From the NCBI GenBank assembly GCA_016758965.1, contig JAEPRB010000030.1, positions 209,663 through 273,662 of the forward strand: a DNA stretch of 64,000 nucleotides. The letters are read 5' to 3'. The translations under genes were made by a program, and so were the position numbers. Below the pieces are notes generated by a model. It did not search any database and had not been told where the DNA came from. It was given only the letters and a program-made list of their open reading frames with translations. Shown one piece after another: positions 45,710-58,093 of the stretch (the first letter of the stretch is position 1; each line of letters starts with the position of its first letter). Origin of the DNA: Circinella minor (Eukaryota > Mucoromycota > Mucoromycetes > Mucorales > Lichtheimiaceae).

Positions 45710-47556
45710 ATGCCACCTAATAGTGTTCGAAATCAACCTTCGTCTAATGACACTCAACATACAATGCCTGCTGATGAAGCACTTGATCAACTCATCGAAG
45801 CAACACCTTATATTGACTTTGAAGTAAATAGTTCAGAACTTTTTGCTGGAGCATATAAAATTGTATCAACTGTATTTCCTTCTTGGAAAGAACAAGATAT
45901 TAAATTCGTGCAATGTAAAGACGGTATTACCAATCAATGTATGTATATAAACTAGTACTTTTTTTGTATGCTTGGCAAAATAAAAATAAAAAAAAAGGGA
46001 TAAAGAGATAAGAATGAACGATCAGATCTGCAGGACAGAAAACTAAAAATATAATTTTACTTTTTAGTGGTTCGAGTAACACATCGACCTACTGATTTCT
46101 CGGTATTAATACGAGCATTTGGTCGTAAATCAGAAATTCTTATCGATCGAAAACAAGAAATTATTGTAAGTTTTGATTTTTTAAGAAAGGAAAAAGGATA
46201 AAGAAAGGATTTATTTTTTTTTTGTTTATTTGTTTCATATGATAATAATCTATATGATTTTTATATTTAGAACCTGGTGACTTTATCTGCTCAAGGGTTA
46301 TGTCCACCATTATATGCTAGATTTAGAAATGGATTAATGTATGGTTTTATTAAAGGTCGTGTATCAACAGTAGAAGAAATGTCTCATCCAAAGACAGCCT
46401 CATGGATTGCTAAGAAACTTGGAAAGTGGCACAAGGTTTTGTTACCACAAGATCAAACCGGGAAACCAGAACCAAAACAAACATTATGGAGTACAATGCG
46501 ACGTTGGATTGCTGATGGTAAAAATAATAATATTTATTTTATTCTTTTTTTTTAAAAAAAAGAAAAAAACAATCTAATATATTAACTATATTTATATATT
46601 AAATATAGTACCAACACAATATGATGATCCTGAACAACAAAAGAAATTTGATGCGCGATTTGATATTAAAAAACTTTTACAAGAGGTAATTTTTTTTTTC
46701 TGCTGAAGGGGTGTTTTCATTGTGTAACCTCCTTTTTTTTTGGTTCTTTATCTTTTTCTGTTTTAAGTAATATATAGACACGTGAGGGAGTGTGTGTGTA
46801 AAAAAAATTAACTTATCAAATCATATAATATTAACAAATAATATATATTATATATAGCTTGATGATCTTATCAAGGTACTTGAAACACTCGATTCACCTA
46901 CCGTCTTTTCTCATAACGATTTATTATATGGCAATGTTATTTATGATGATGAAAAAGGTAATTATAAAAAGAAACGCGTTATATGATTGTGACTACACGT
47001 GGTGGCCAGTATTCTAACACGTGTGGGATATGTGTATTGTTTTATACACAACCCTTTTAAAATATTTATTATTTAGAGGAAGCATCATTTATCGATTATG
47101 AATATGGATGTTATGCATTTAGAGGTTTTGATATTGGTAATCACTTTAATGAATTTGCAGGATTTGAATGTGATTATTCAAGATATCCAGAGAAATCTTT
47201 TCAAATGCAATGGTTTGAGTGGTATTTGACTGAATATAATGGAGGTATGGTTATCTTTTTATTTATTATTTTTTTTCCCCCGTTCTCTCTAAGGATATGG
47301 ACCCTTATTATATGATAATGAATAATCTGAGTAATAATTATAATGTATTTTATTAGTGACACCAACACATGAACAATTGGAACATTTATATAAAGAAGTA
47401 GAAGGCTTTTCTTTAGCATCCCATTTTTATTGGGGTCTTTGGGCATTAATTCAAGCAAAGATTTCTACTATTGATTTTGATTATATGAGTTATGCCAAGT
47501 TACGTTTCGATGAATATGAACGTCGTAAATGTATTGTATTCCCCTCCTCATTGTAG
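45710..47556 (+). CDS. EKI1: Ethanolamine kinase
   Basis: The enzyme phosphorylates ethanolamine with ATP, the first step of the CDP-ethanolamine branch making phosphatidylethanolamine in the cytosol. Exons: 45710-45938, 46068-46165, 46271-46517, 46609-46685, 46858-46957, 47077-47244 and 47357-47556 (372 aa). The ATP-binding N-lobe includes RVTHRPTDFSVLIRAFGRKS. The catalytic motif SHNDLLYGNVIYDD has the base Asp at 238. The metal-binding motif is IDYEYGCYAFRGFDIGNHF (Asp257), diagnostic of the choline/ethanolamine kinase family. ILIDRKQEI matches the I(L/I)IDR segment typical of that family. Eki rather than choline kinase is favoured by the CPPLYARFRNGLMYGF segment, though yeast enzymes overlap in substrate. 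The length is close to that of yeast and human homologues. Confidence 0.9.
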
Positions 47557-47927
47557 TTTTTTAACACAAAGTATATATATCTCTCTCTCCTTCCTCTTCC
47601 TATTTTTTTTATAATCTATACAATAATATTATTCGTTTTATCCTTCCTTTCTCGCTTTTATATATATATATATATATATAACCATACATACTAAAAACAA
47701 AAAAATAAATGAAAAGTTTGTTCAAATGGTATTTTAATAAACGAATTGAAATAAAACAAATTGTGATTGATTGCGTGCAAAAAAGAAGAAAAAAAAAAGA
47801 GAAATGAGATGAATATTGTGTGGATATTGTTTATGGTAATGATAAAAAAAAAACAAAAGGTTAAGGAGGAGGTGATTTGTTTATATTAAATTATAGAAAA
47901 AAGGGAATTGATTCTATGATTTTTTTT
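47557..47927. other. Convergent intergenic region
   Basis: EKI1 (+) and the GLTP gene (-) converge here. An AT microsatellite lies at 47659-47680. No coding sequence was seen. Confidence 0.5.
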
Positions 47928-49085
47928 TTACATGCCCTTGATATATTCAGGATGTTCCTTGAAAACAGCATTAATAATGTTAATGATGTTTTCTAAAGCA
48001 GCAAGCCAAGTCTTCATGATTTCTAAAGCAGTATCAGTCAAAACACCGATCTTTTGGTAAAAGTCCTTACGGTAAGGACAGGCCTTCATAGCAAGCTATA
48101 TAAATGTAATATCGATATTATAATTAATCATTTTATCACAGTATCCCCCGATAAATTTAATCCAGTCCACTTTTCTTTATTCTGGGTACATAGGAAATGC
48201 CATTTCCACTCCTCTACCTTTTTCTTTTTCTTCTTCTATCTATTCACACACACACACATACATACACTTCCTAAAAATCCATATATAAAAAAAAAATAAC
48301 TTACACCAAAGACAGGTCGAACAACAAAGCTGTGATGCTTCTTCAAAGTATTTTCATAAGACTTGGTGAAAGAGACATTAAGTTCTTCTTCAGGGTTATC
48401 AACACTACGACGTAATGCTTGAGCAGTGAAATCAAGACCACTACATATACAAACCAAAAATGAGTCAATGAAAAAAAAAACATATTCACAACAATCAAAA
48501 ACACATAAATATAGTTTATTCATCAGAAAGAAAGAAAGAAATATATTTACCGAGTCAACCACAAAAGGCCTTCGGTAGAAACACGCTTCTTTTCAGGAGC
48601 TTCTGTTTCCATGAGACTTTGCAAAGTAGCATTGGCAGAAGGGTTGCTAAGCAATTTATCACGGATTTTCTATAAATTAAAAATAAAAAAAAAACGACAT
48701 ATGTTAGCAACCAAATCTCCCTTTCACACCTTTATTTTTTTTACTTCCAGTAATAAACCACCCAGCTGCTAAATAATATATATATTTACCTTAATGTTGC
48801 CATTCATGTCATTTTGAACGACAGAGAAAGCAGATGAACCGAGTTGGTCTAAATAAAATTACCACCATTTAGTCTCTTTTTTTTTCAGGGAAGAGGGAGG
48901 GGGTTTCTATTCTATTCTTTTTTTTTTTTTTACATGGGTGCCTACACCTTATGAATATATATATTCTTACCGAATAACTTGACAACACCTTCGGTAGCTT
49001 CAAGGAATTGTTCAGTATTAATACCATTGGCAATTTCAACGTCAGTATAAGAACGCTTAATAGAATCAAAATAAGTGGTAGCCAT
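47928..49085 (-). CDS. Glycolipid transfer protein (GLTP fold)
   Basis: This small cytosolic protein moves glycosphingolipids between membranes; HET-C2 is the best-known fungal relative. Minus-strand exons: 49085-48971, 48848-48790, 48669-48551, 48440-48305 and 48095-47928 (198 aa, near 209 for human GLTP). The sugar-head-group site is intact: Asp52, Asn56 and Lys59 in NDMNGNIKK, with the same spacing as D48, N52 and K55 of human GLTP; Trp95 in GLLWLTRGLDF; and His in KKHHSFVV. The later AMKACPYRKDFYQKIG segment matches the family's PYRKDF motif. All five splice joins keep the frame. Start is the ATG before ATTYFDSIKRSY, the only one available. It lies tail to tail with EKI1; both concern membrane lipids, but no shared regulation is evident. 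Confidence 0.9.
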
Positions 49086-51867
49086 GATGAAAGTAATGAG
49101 ATGATGAAAGGGGGTGAAAAAAAAATAAAGAAAAGAAAGGGGGAGGGGGGAAGGCGAGAACAAACCTTTCGTGTATATATATAGTCCTAACATTTATTTT
49201 GAGGAGCCGACCCAACTATTAAACTTGTTTCCTGCCCGACCCCACGTTGGGGTCTTTTCATTGGAGATGTAAAAAAAGAAAAAGAATAATCCGCTTAATT
49301 AGCCCTAAAGGCTGTAAGAAAGTTTAAGTCTAATAAAATAAAAGGGCAATTAGTTTGTGTAAATATATATATCAGATTGGGTTTTTTATTTTTTATTTTT
49401 GACATACATAATGCATATACAGATATATATCACTCTCCGCTGTTTCTTTGTATTTATTTAAAATTATCTACTTCTTATTTAATTACTTGGTCTAAATATG
49501 ATATTGCTTTTAATATTTATTTATTGTTACGTATCTATATCATTATACATATTTTTAGAACATATATAGTATGATGATATATAGTGTTTATTAATAACCA
49601 GTTTATTTATTTATATATTCATAAGCTTTTCTTTTACCAAGAAAAATAAATAAATAAATTATGCTACTCTAAAAGTCAAGTAGTACAATCATCAACTTTT
49701 TTCAAGTTCCTCGCATTATACAATAAATTTATTTATCAGTCCATTTCTCAATGATTCATCTACCCCTCCCCCAACTTCCAAAAAAAAAAATATTTATGTG
49801 AACTAATTTAGTCGAGCACGTTATATATTAATTACATACTGGAGATAATCACTTTATCGTAAAAGTCATCAATAAATAAAGTTTTTTGACGTGCATATTT
49901 GTCTGTTCCACTATTAATTGCCACTAGCAACTATGTATATGTTTTTTTTTTTTTTTTTGCTCTTTTAAATATCTGATGTCTGTGTAATTTATTATTTATC
50001 ATTAAGATATTATAATTTTTTTTTTCATCACACAAATCATACTTGCATATATTATGTGTATTCGTATTAATTATTTGTACAAAAAAAAAATATTTGTGTC
50101 ATATAACCCACCTTATAATAAATGAACGGGCCGGGGAGTGATTTACAAAAAAATGCGCACAATTGAAGCATCTTGATTTAATGAACCGAGTCAAAATATT
50201 ATTTTATATTGTCAAGTTAATTCGTTGTTCCCTTCTTCATTTTCATAAGAAATATTATCAAATAATGATTCATCAACTAATTACTTCCCATGCTTTTGAT
50301 TTATAGATACCGTACGATTCATAGGAAAACAATAATAATACGTAATTATTATGTTGCCATACCAGGTTTATTATATGTAAAAAAAAAAAAAAAAAAAAGA
50401 GTTCAAATGCATATGTAAGTATATAGTGTATTATTTATATACCTAAAAATTCCCCAATCAATATCTGGCAAAGAGCGGAAACAAAAAAAAAGCAATCATT
50501 ACGTATGTCCAAGATATCGTAACAATCTTGACAGTAAATTTAAATACTCTCGAAATCATCAGCTGCGTGTCAAGGATGTTTGTTTATGTTCGCTCACTTC
50601 ATCTGTACTGTGTTGGTTTTTTTTTTTTTTTTTTGTCAAGCTCTAATATTTTTTCGGCAAAAGCGTGTTGAAAACCATTTTACTGACAATGTTTTCATGT
50701 ACTTTTTGGAAACGGATAAGTTGAGTTATTTTTTTTTACGTGGTTGTTGTTCGAAAAATGGGATCTAAAGAAGAAGTATACATGATAGTAATTTCCTGAC
50801 AAGTGGATTTTAAAGCCATCACAGGAGAATGTCATATTGTGTGAGTGGGAAAAGGGTTGGTAAACGGGTCTGTGCTTTTCTCGGAGTTTTTGGTGTGAAA
50901 CAAACTAATCGTAGTAGAAAGTAAAGGAAATAGATTAAAATTTATATTTATTAAATGGAAGACTAAGAGATGACCTTCGCCAATGGGCATGTGGTCGCTT
51001 CCTTGCAGTACAAAATGGATTGACAGTTATATACAAAAGAGCGAAGAGGTATCAACTGAAAAACCCCTCATTGAGGGGAAAAATTAAACTAGTATAAGGT
51101 AGAAACGTGGGAGAAATAAGACTAAGTTTATCAAAGGTAAGATAAGAAAAATAAATAAGAAAGAAAAGACACTATGTGTTCGCGGAAGATTGTGTGTGTG
51201 GTGGGGGAAGTAAAGGAAATAGTTTTTGATTACCATGACAGTTGTACATACTTCTTTATTGTTTACTTTTTTTTTAAAAAAAAATGCTTTGAAATATTGT
51301 ATGGAAAGGTGCATCAGGTTTACGATTAAGCTGTGAAACCCAAGTGTACACTTTATTCTACGATTACAATTGCAGAATTTCAAAAAGTACACCTTTTTGA
51401 TTTTACATCTTTTTTTCGTAAATTCAAACATCTGCCAAATAACTATTATTATCATTTTTATCCATTTGATTGGCCTTTCTTTTTATGGGGAGTAAGATTC
51501 GATAACGATAGTAGGGAATATTTTGATGTTGTTTGCGTTGTCGTTTGAATTAATTTTTACAACACCACGAATTGTAATGTCATCTACATACTTGCTGATC
51601 TAAACGTGCTACGTGTTTCATTAAAGCATTCTATGAATATCATACACATAAATGTTTTGCTCATTAGCAAAGCTGTTTATTGACAATGAAATTTTTACCC
51701 GTCTAATAAATATTATCCATATATTACCTTCCATGAAAAAAGAGAGCTAGGAGTTGACTTGAAGGCGGTTAGTTGCGTTGATCGTATCGGTATCATTAAA
51801 TCTTGATACGATTTAGCAACAAAGACACCGTCAGCATAACTCATAATGTATGCATAGCCTCGCGTCC
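49086..51867. other. Gene-poor AT-rich region
   Basis: This region contains the GLTP promoter, a poly-A run at about 50380-50398 and several A/T-rich stretches. Between 50750 and 51070 composition is more mixed and may hide TE relics (for example a CCCTCATTGAGGGG palindrome at about 51066-51079), but no frame is convincing. Confidence 0.5.
49238..49254. repeat. Short hairpin near the GLTP promoter
   Basis: GACCCCA, a three-base loop CGT and TGGGGTC form a perfect 7-bp stem about 150 bp upstream of the GLTP start codon. It could be a dyad regulatory site or a TE relic. Confidence 0.3.
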
Positions 51868-51944
51868 CTATTTCGCTCGTGATACATATAAGTAACTAAC
51901 GGGAAAAGAAAGCGAACACTTTAAGGATTGGGTAAAAGAGCTCA

Positions 51945-53550
51945 CTAACCTGTCCAATCCATAGCAAGCATTCAAGGAAACCCTCCCAATCGAATCAAAT
52001 TTGATAGTATAGATGCATATGTTCTCATATTTTTCGCTTACGTACTGCAATAGTAAGATTGAATTCGAAGCCCTGGCGCATTTCCATTCGTTGTTGCTTT
52101 CCAGTCCATACTCTTCCCCATCCAAGTATGTCTTTGCTATTAAATCAATTTTATTACCGTAAGTGCTGAATTGGCTAGAAGATTCAACTTGCCCTGAAAG
52201 AGCCTGTAATACAACTAAGGAAACAGGGATCGCCTACTACGTAGTATGCTACTTGCCATAACTAGGCCTATCAACTACTGGGTCCACAGTTTACTTCACC
52301 ACACCAGTAATCAAATACAATCATGTTACCGTGGCCGATAGCGGGGTCACCCAAAATATAGGCGTTAATATATCACACTAGTTGGTCTGCTTTCACTAAA
52401 AAAGGATATAAGTATGTCCATTTATTATGTATTCAAGAACAACAGTATTAACCATATCATCCTTGGGTTGTCCGAGCAACACATTCATCGCTGTTGAAAC
52501 TTCCTAGAATAAAAAAAAAAGTTAGTATCATAATCTGTATAATAAATCTATCTTATTAATCTCTCATCTTCTCTCTCAATGGAATACTTACTCTTTCATT
52601 ATCATGCCGGTATTTCTGAATAGGTTAATCAAGCAACATTGCAAATTGACGATAAGTGATGGTTTCGGATGGATGAGGATCAAATTTCCAATGAGCAAAA
52701 TTGAAGAATTCTACAGTTGAACCCCGTTTTTTGCACAGGTGGGATTTGGCTCGAAAGTAGTGCAAAAACCGGGGGTGTGCAAAAAGAGGGGGTGTGCAAA
52801 AATCGAGGGTGCAAAAAGCGGGGTTTTACTGTATAGAAGTTCGAAAACATTATTGTTACTTTTGTATTTTGTCACTTCCCATAAACAACATAATATATAA
52901 TACTTACACTTGGTGAAGTACTACAAGTATCTTATATATATTGCTATTCATTCTTCGACACTATTTTACTTGGAGCTTGTGAATGTTTTCAATAATACTT
53001 TCACTATCCATAATTGTACTGGAGGTAAAGTAGAGTTATTCTATATCAGCGCTGATGATCCAATAGATTTTACTCGTTTCTCTTCATTTCACTTTTTTTC
53101 TCCTTTTATCTTTCGTTAATAAGTTCATCGTATATGTCGAGACATTCAGTCGATACACCTTGATGTAATTGGGGAACAATAATGCTATCAACTTGTTCTT
53201 TAAGTTGATCATCAGACAAGAAGATGGTTTTTAAGAACTTTTCTGATTCTGGAGAGATTAAATTTACAATACTTAATACATATAGCCTAATACAAATAAA
53301 AATTAGTAATAATCAGTGCTATTCAATATACAAACAACGATAATAAAAAAAAAGACATTATTAAGTATCATTACTTTGTATTTTTATAGACATTTCCTTA
53401 TCCCACCCGTCTTGGCCCAAAAGATTGACTGCTGCTGAACCTAGTACGCGGTCTTGTACTGTTTCTCTTCTCTTGGACATCATTTCTACAAACACCTTTG
53501 CTTTTCCAGTAATGGGCTTACCCTTGACCTAGAAGAACGATAGGTAATAA
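51945..53550 (-). pseudogene. Decayed multi-exon gene(s) with D...EWK motif
   Basis: On the minus strand, coding-like blocks follow each other with splice-like edges: VKGKPITGKAKVFVEMMSKR, then LLGQDGWDKEMSIKIQ; ISPESEKFLKTIFLSDDQLK ending ECLDIYDELINER; VEFFNFAHWKFDPHPS with TITYRQFAMLLD then TAA; EVSTAMNVLLGQPKDD; YINAYILGDPAIGHGNMIV; and finally GNKIDLIAKTYLDGEEYGLE followed by SNNEWK. Several stops interrupt it. The MITE at 52714-52831 abuts the VEFFNF block. The last block resembles a multicopy Mucorales family as I recall it. Asp in NKIDL and the EWK could be the D and ExK of a PD-(D/E)XK nuclease; that is inference. The first two blocks might be a separate gene. Confidence 0.4.
52714..52831. 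mobile_element. 118-bp mini-MITE with pogo-like ends
   Basis: The left end reads CAGTTGAACCCCGTTTTTTG and the inverted right end CAGTAAAACCCCGCTTTTTG. They differ at only three of the first 20 bases. TA flanks both sides. The interior repeats (G)TGCAAAAA(C/G) four times. It shares the CAGTT(G)A-CCCCG-TTTTGCA style with the element at 11598-11887. Confidence 0.7.
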
Positions 53551-53756
53551 TCAGAAAACCACGGAAAATGTAACCAAACACAAAAATTCCCAACCTATTC
53601 ACTTTTCCTTACATAAAGTAGATAATACTTCACAAGTTTCTCAGCGTTTGTCGATTCTTGTTGATCTTCCTCCGAGTCTACGTACCTCTTCTTCTTCTTG
53701 ATCGTGATGCTTAAAACTATTACAATTATTTTTACCATCTTCTTTTTGATTCTCTT

Positions 53757-53818
53757 CCTCCTCCTCCTCCTCCTCCTCCTCCTCCTCCTCCTCCTCCTCC
53801 TCCTCTTCTTCTTCTTCT
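53757..53818. repeat. (CTC)n/(CTT)n microsatellite
   Basis: About 16 CTC units followed by CTT units lie here. On the minus strand they would encode a poly-Glu run in a decayed frame that begins RMRKRLVSTEEDEG and stops just before the repeat. Confidence 0.7.
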
Positions 53819-54091
53819 TATCCTTCGTCTTCTTCGGTAGATACAAGGCGTTTGCGCATTCTTTCTCCTACATATTTAGCACTACTATGTAGTGTTTTCC
53901 TTATGATTCATATCGATAAATTTGAGTTTCAGCTCTTTATCGTGAGTAGAAATAAAAATAACAATGATAATAGAGATTAAAGAATTGAAAGTAATATGGT
54001 GTAGAAGAAAAGAATAAAAAATATTGTTAAGTACCAACTCAAGTAATTCTTTCATGTTAGTTTGCCGCATCTTTTTTTTTTTTTTTTTACA

Positions 54092-54369
54092 CATTTTGTT
54101 GGCCTTAATAAAGAGAAATAGCGGTTTTGACGCTCTGCACCTGCTGGACCAAACTCACCTTAAGTGCGTAATCCAGGTTGTCGACTAGATTTTGTATTGG
54201 GTGCGACCCTTTTACAACTGGTCATGACCGTTTACATAAACTTTATCTGAAAACACTGGGTGAGCCCTAGCGGAGTTGTCAGGGCGAACCAGATTCCATG
54301 CACCTGCATAGTGAAAGCCTTGTATTAAAGGGTCATGGCAGAAGACGTTACCTCGACGATAGATTCCGA
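54092..54369 (-). pseudogene. Decayed protein-coding fragment, unknown family
   Basis: A minus-strand frame encodes GIYRRGNVFCHDPLIQGFHY, then AGAWNLVRPDNSARAHPVF and SDKVYVNGHDQL before a stop. It continues KGRTQYKI, stop, STTWITHLR, stop, VWSSRCRASKPLF. Three stops in otherwise clean coding sequence, and GC content above the flanks, mark a recent pseudogene or TE-gene relic. The family is not identified. Confidence 0.45.
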
Positions 54370-56311
54370 GAAGTTTTAGCTGAGCATAATACTACCCAAG
54401 TCTTTTGTATATTTTCTCTACATAAATGTTTTAGTAGCTTTGGTGATTAACCCTGAAATACTTTGGGGGGGGGGAGAGAGTATTCTCTCCTGGGGCATGG
54501 GATTATTTTCTTGCCTACGTACGTATCCAAAAAAAAAAAATATAAAGCAGTTCTTAGTACGTATTTCTAAACAGATATATGATTGTATCAAAAAACTACC
54601 GTATTTAAAAATAAATATTTACATGCATCAAATATTATTAAAAAAAAAATTAGCTTTTGGAAATTTCTTTTATAAGAGCCATTACCTTTGTTTTCTGGGC
54701 TCATGGTAGGCTCTACGTAGAGCTAAAACTTTTAACTCTTATAAACAAAGAATTTTATGGTATCCTTATATGAAATAGTGTTGTAATCTTGTTAAATGAG
54801 TCGTAGTACGTACACTCCTCACGCACAAGAACACTTTGTATGAAATATAGCAAAAAATCATAAGAATCAATGGTGAATCGCGGCTCCCGTACGTACGTAC
54901 GTAATAACAAGCCTACTATAAATTATTATATACAACACCTTATTATTAGTTCTATATCTGCAATATCTCCATTACATAATTCTTTTAAAATGTAAAGATT
55001 TCAAAATTAAAAATAATAATTGGATTATGATCTTTTTACTTTAGAAACTACAGTGTCAGCCCCTCACAAGGTTTTGCGATAAGCGAGACTTCCAGATTTT
55101 TTATTGCAGAACCACAAAAATGAGAGCTGGAAAAACGAAGGGGTGAACTGTAAATATAATTATGGTTTTCTCAATGTTTAGTTCCTAAGCGAATATAACA
55201 AGGATACGTAAAGCTAAAGAGATTTAATATTTTCGAATAAACATATACGTATACACATCTTACAGCTCTTGTTATATACGTAGAACAACAACAATACAAA
55301 CCGTTTATTTGAATATAAAGGTCTCGTCTATATGAATGATATTAAACCTTGACTATAAATATGAATTACACACTTTCTATAATTTATTATAGACTTTTAT
55401 CATATACGTAACACATGATTATAAATTTATCAACACAATAAGTGAATGAATTTATATCTCTTACGTAGAATTCCCAATTTTGCACATTCTATCTATTATT
55501 ATTATACAAGACCATTATTTTAATAATGTTCATATCCCTGCTAAATTTTTGAGTTGATAATGTTTATGAGTTACAGATAAAAAGGATCTACGTCCGTCCG
55601 TATGAAACTAACTGATATTAGTTCTTCAAAAATTGAAAAGATAAATATGGGGGGGGGGCATGGACTAATTTTTAAAAAATGAATTTATGGTTACATTATT
55701 TCTTTACACTTGACTTTTTATTTTTTTTATTTTTCGTATTGCTAAGTCGAAATCCTTCTTATAAAATTTATTTCATATGAACAAAATATATTATTGTTCG
55801 ATCATCCAATGTCTTTAAATCATAAACTACCTTTGAAATTTTTACAGTACGTAAAATAAATGTAAAAGAAAATTATACTTTCATTATGTTAGGTCATGTG
55901 TATACAATTTTAAGCATCCTTTCAAAATGATGGCATTGTTGTGTGACATAAACATCAAAAATCAGCAGGATAATAATAATATATAACTTGACTCGGGAAC
56001 CTCTTATTATTATTAGCTTGTTTATCAAAATGAGGACACTTCACCTGATGCTTAATTAATTTTTTTTTTTTTGAAAACCGAAGCAACAATTAAAAAAAAA
56101 ACCCTGCTCTCCCCCACAATAAAAAAAATAAAATTTTCATGCGACCCTCCCTTTCTCTCTTTCTCTCTCTTTTTTTTTTTTTATTTTATTTCTAACTCCC
56201 TTTACTCCCCTCCACTCATATATATTTAATTATATACATATTTATTTACATATGAAACTATAATATTTCTAAGTTACATGAAAAAAAAAATACAGAATAA
56301 TATATACAACA
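54370..56311. other. Gene-poor region upstream of the NIPA gene
   Basis: A/T-rich DNA with a perfect 14-bp palindrome GCTCTACGTAGAGC at 54710-54723 and a (CGTA)n run at about 54889-54902. An inverted-repeat element lies at 55051-55150. A CT-rich stretch at 56145-56220 precedes the NIPA start and probably belongs to its core promoter. No gene is supported. Confidence 0.55.
55051..55150. mobile_element. 100-bp inverted-repeat element, pogo-like
   Basis: The left end is CAGTGTCAGCCCCTCAC and the inverted right end CAGTTCACCCCTTCGTTTTT. TA flanks both sides. The match is imperfect (gap of a few bases) but follows the CAGT-CCCC-TTTT plan of the elements at 11598 and 52714. It is likely a very short or eroded member of that family. 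Confidence 0.5.
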
Positions 56312-56356
56312 ATGAACATTATAGAATCAACATCAACAACATCTTATCATTTATTC

Positions 56357-56390
<34 letters not shown>

Positions 56391-58093
56391 TACAAGTATA
56401 TACATATGATACGTCATTTTGGATCGGTATTGGCATCTCCTTGATTACCAATCTTATACAATCATTTGCCATGGCGTTTCAACGAAAATCACATATTCTT
56501 AATGATCAAATATACCCAAGAGAACGACGAAAAAATGCTTTTAAAAGACCTTTATGGGTTATTAGTTTTGGAACTTATTTAACAGCTAATATTATCGGTT
56601 CTGTTTTTTCTATCGGATATTTACCTGTGGTTATATTAGCTCCTATTGGCGCTATGAATCTCGTATTTAATGCTATTGCAGCAAGATTCGTATTGGGTGA
56701 TCCATTTACACGACTCAGTATATGGGGTAAACTTTAATTGAGGGGGTGGGGAGGTTTCATTCATTATAAGAACTCATTTTTTTTTTGTTCTAAATAATTA
56801 TATATAGGAACTATATTGATTAGTATTGGTGCTTTATTAGTTGGCATGTTTGGTGCTATTCAAGAACCTAATCATAGTTTAGAAGACTTGATTGAATTAT
56901 ATAAAAAAACAGGATTTATTATTTACTTTAGTATTTTAGAATCATTTATTTTGATTACAATGATTTCAACACATTATCTTGAATATCGTTATAACAAAAT
57001 AGAACAAGAACAAGAAGATTTAGATCCTCCTGATCGTAAACTTTTAGGTCGATCCATTAGTATGGCTGATTTAAAAACTTATATTGGTATAAGGTAAATT
57101 CTTTTTTAAATTCTTTTTTTAATAGTATTTTATTATTATTTTCATATATAATTAGTAAAAAAAAAAAAAAAAAAAAGAATTTTCATTGATGAAAAAAAAA
57201 GAGAAAAAAAAAAAAAGCTTGGCAATATTGAATTGTGATATTTCTTCGTTGGTTTTAATGGGGGTGGGGGTTTATTTAATGAGTTATAATGAAGTGATTT
57301 TTATTTTTTTCGTGTAATTCTTTTATTTTTATTGGTACATCATTATTATTATTTATTATACAAGAAAAAGATTACCAACCAATTCATTACACATACACAC
57401 TCTTTTTCTCCCAAAATAATACCTTCTCTTTTAAATATACATATATATATATAAAGTTACGGTGTCTTGGCAGGAAATGTTAGTAGTCAAAGTTTACTAT
57501 TTGCAAAAAGTGGACTCGAATTATTTATCCTTACTATCGTTTATGGTCAAAATCAATTGGAACATGTTTGGACTTGGTTATTAGTTGTCATGACAGTGGT
57601 TACAGCAGCTCTCCAGGTAGAAATACCATTCTATTTATTCTTTTTTCTAATAATAATAATAATAATACTAACATTCCCCCCCTCCCCTTTTTCAATTATA
57701 TAGTTATATTATTTAAACAAAGGGTTACGCATGTGTGATACTGTTATATTAATTCCACTTTCATTTTGTGCATTTAATGTCTCTTGTTTATTTAATGGTC
57801 TTGTTTATTATAATCAATGGGATCGATTACGTTGGTGGCAACTATTATGTGTCATGTTAGGTGTAGTAATAACTATTTGTGGAGTTATTTGTTTATCATG
57901 GAGAAGAGGATCTGGTATAACACAAGAAGAAACCGTTGTAGCAAGAGAAGATTATACTATTTTAAATGACAATGATAATGAAGAAGAACAACAACTACAA
58001 GAACATGATCCAATAGAACAAGACTCATCTAATGAAACAAGTCCACTATTTTCACGAGTTCATCATCGCCGCAATCAATATAACTCCGCATAA
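56312..58093 (+). CDS. NIPA-family magnesium transporter
   Basis: This multi-pass membrane protein is of the DUF803/NIPA group, whose animal members carry Mg2+ across plasma or endosomal membranes. Exons: 56312-56726, 56808-57093, 57457-57616 and 57704-58093 (416 aa). The start MNIIESTSTTS leads into an Asn run. About eight or nine hydrophobic segments follow, including FWIGIGISLITNLIQSFAM, then a loop with QRKSH, SIGYLPVVILAPIGAMNLV, LLVGMFGAI, YGVLAGNVSSQSLLFAKSG, and LRWWQLLCVMLGVVITICG near the end. The P-A-P-I-G-A and AGNVSSQSLLFAKSG signatures are characteristic of NIPA transporters. The C-terminal tail is acidic. All joins are in phase. Confidence 0.88.

Noticed and set aside
49238..49254. 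Bacterial-type terminator
   Set aside because: The hairpin is followed by a short T run, but the context is a eukaryotic promoter, so a rho-independent terminator is not meaningful.
53595..53892. Poly-Arg and poly-Leu frames
   Set aside because: They are shifted readings of the CTC/CTT microsatellite.
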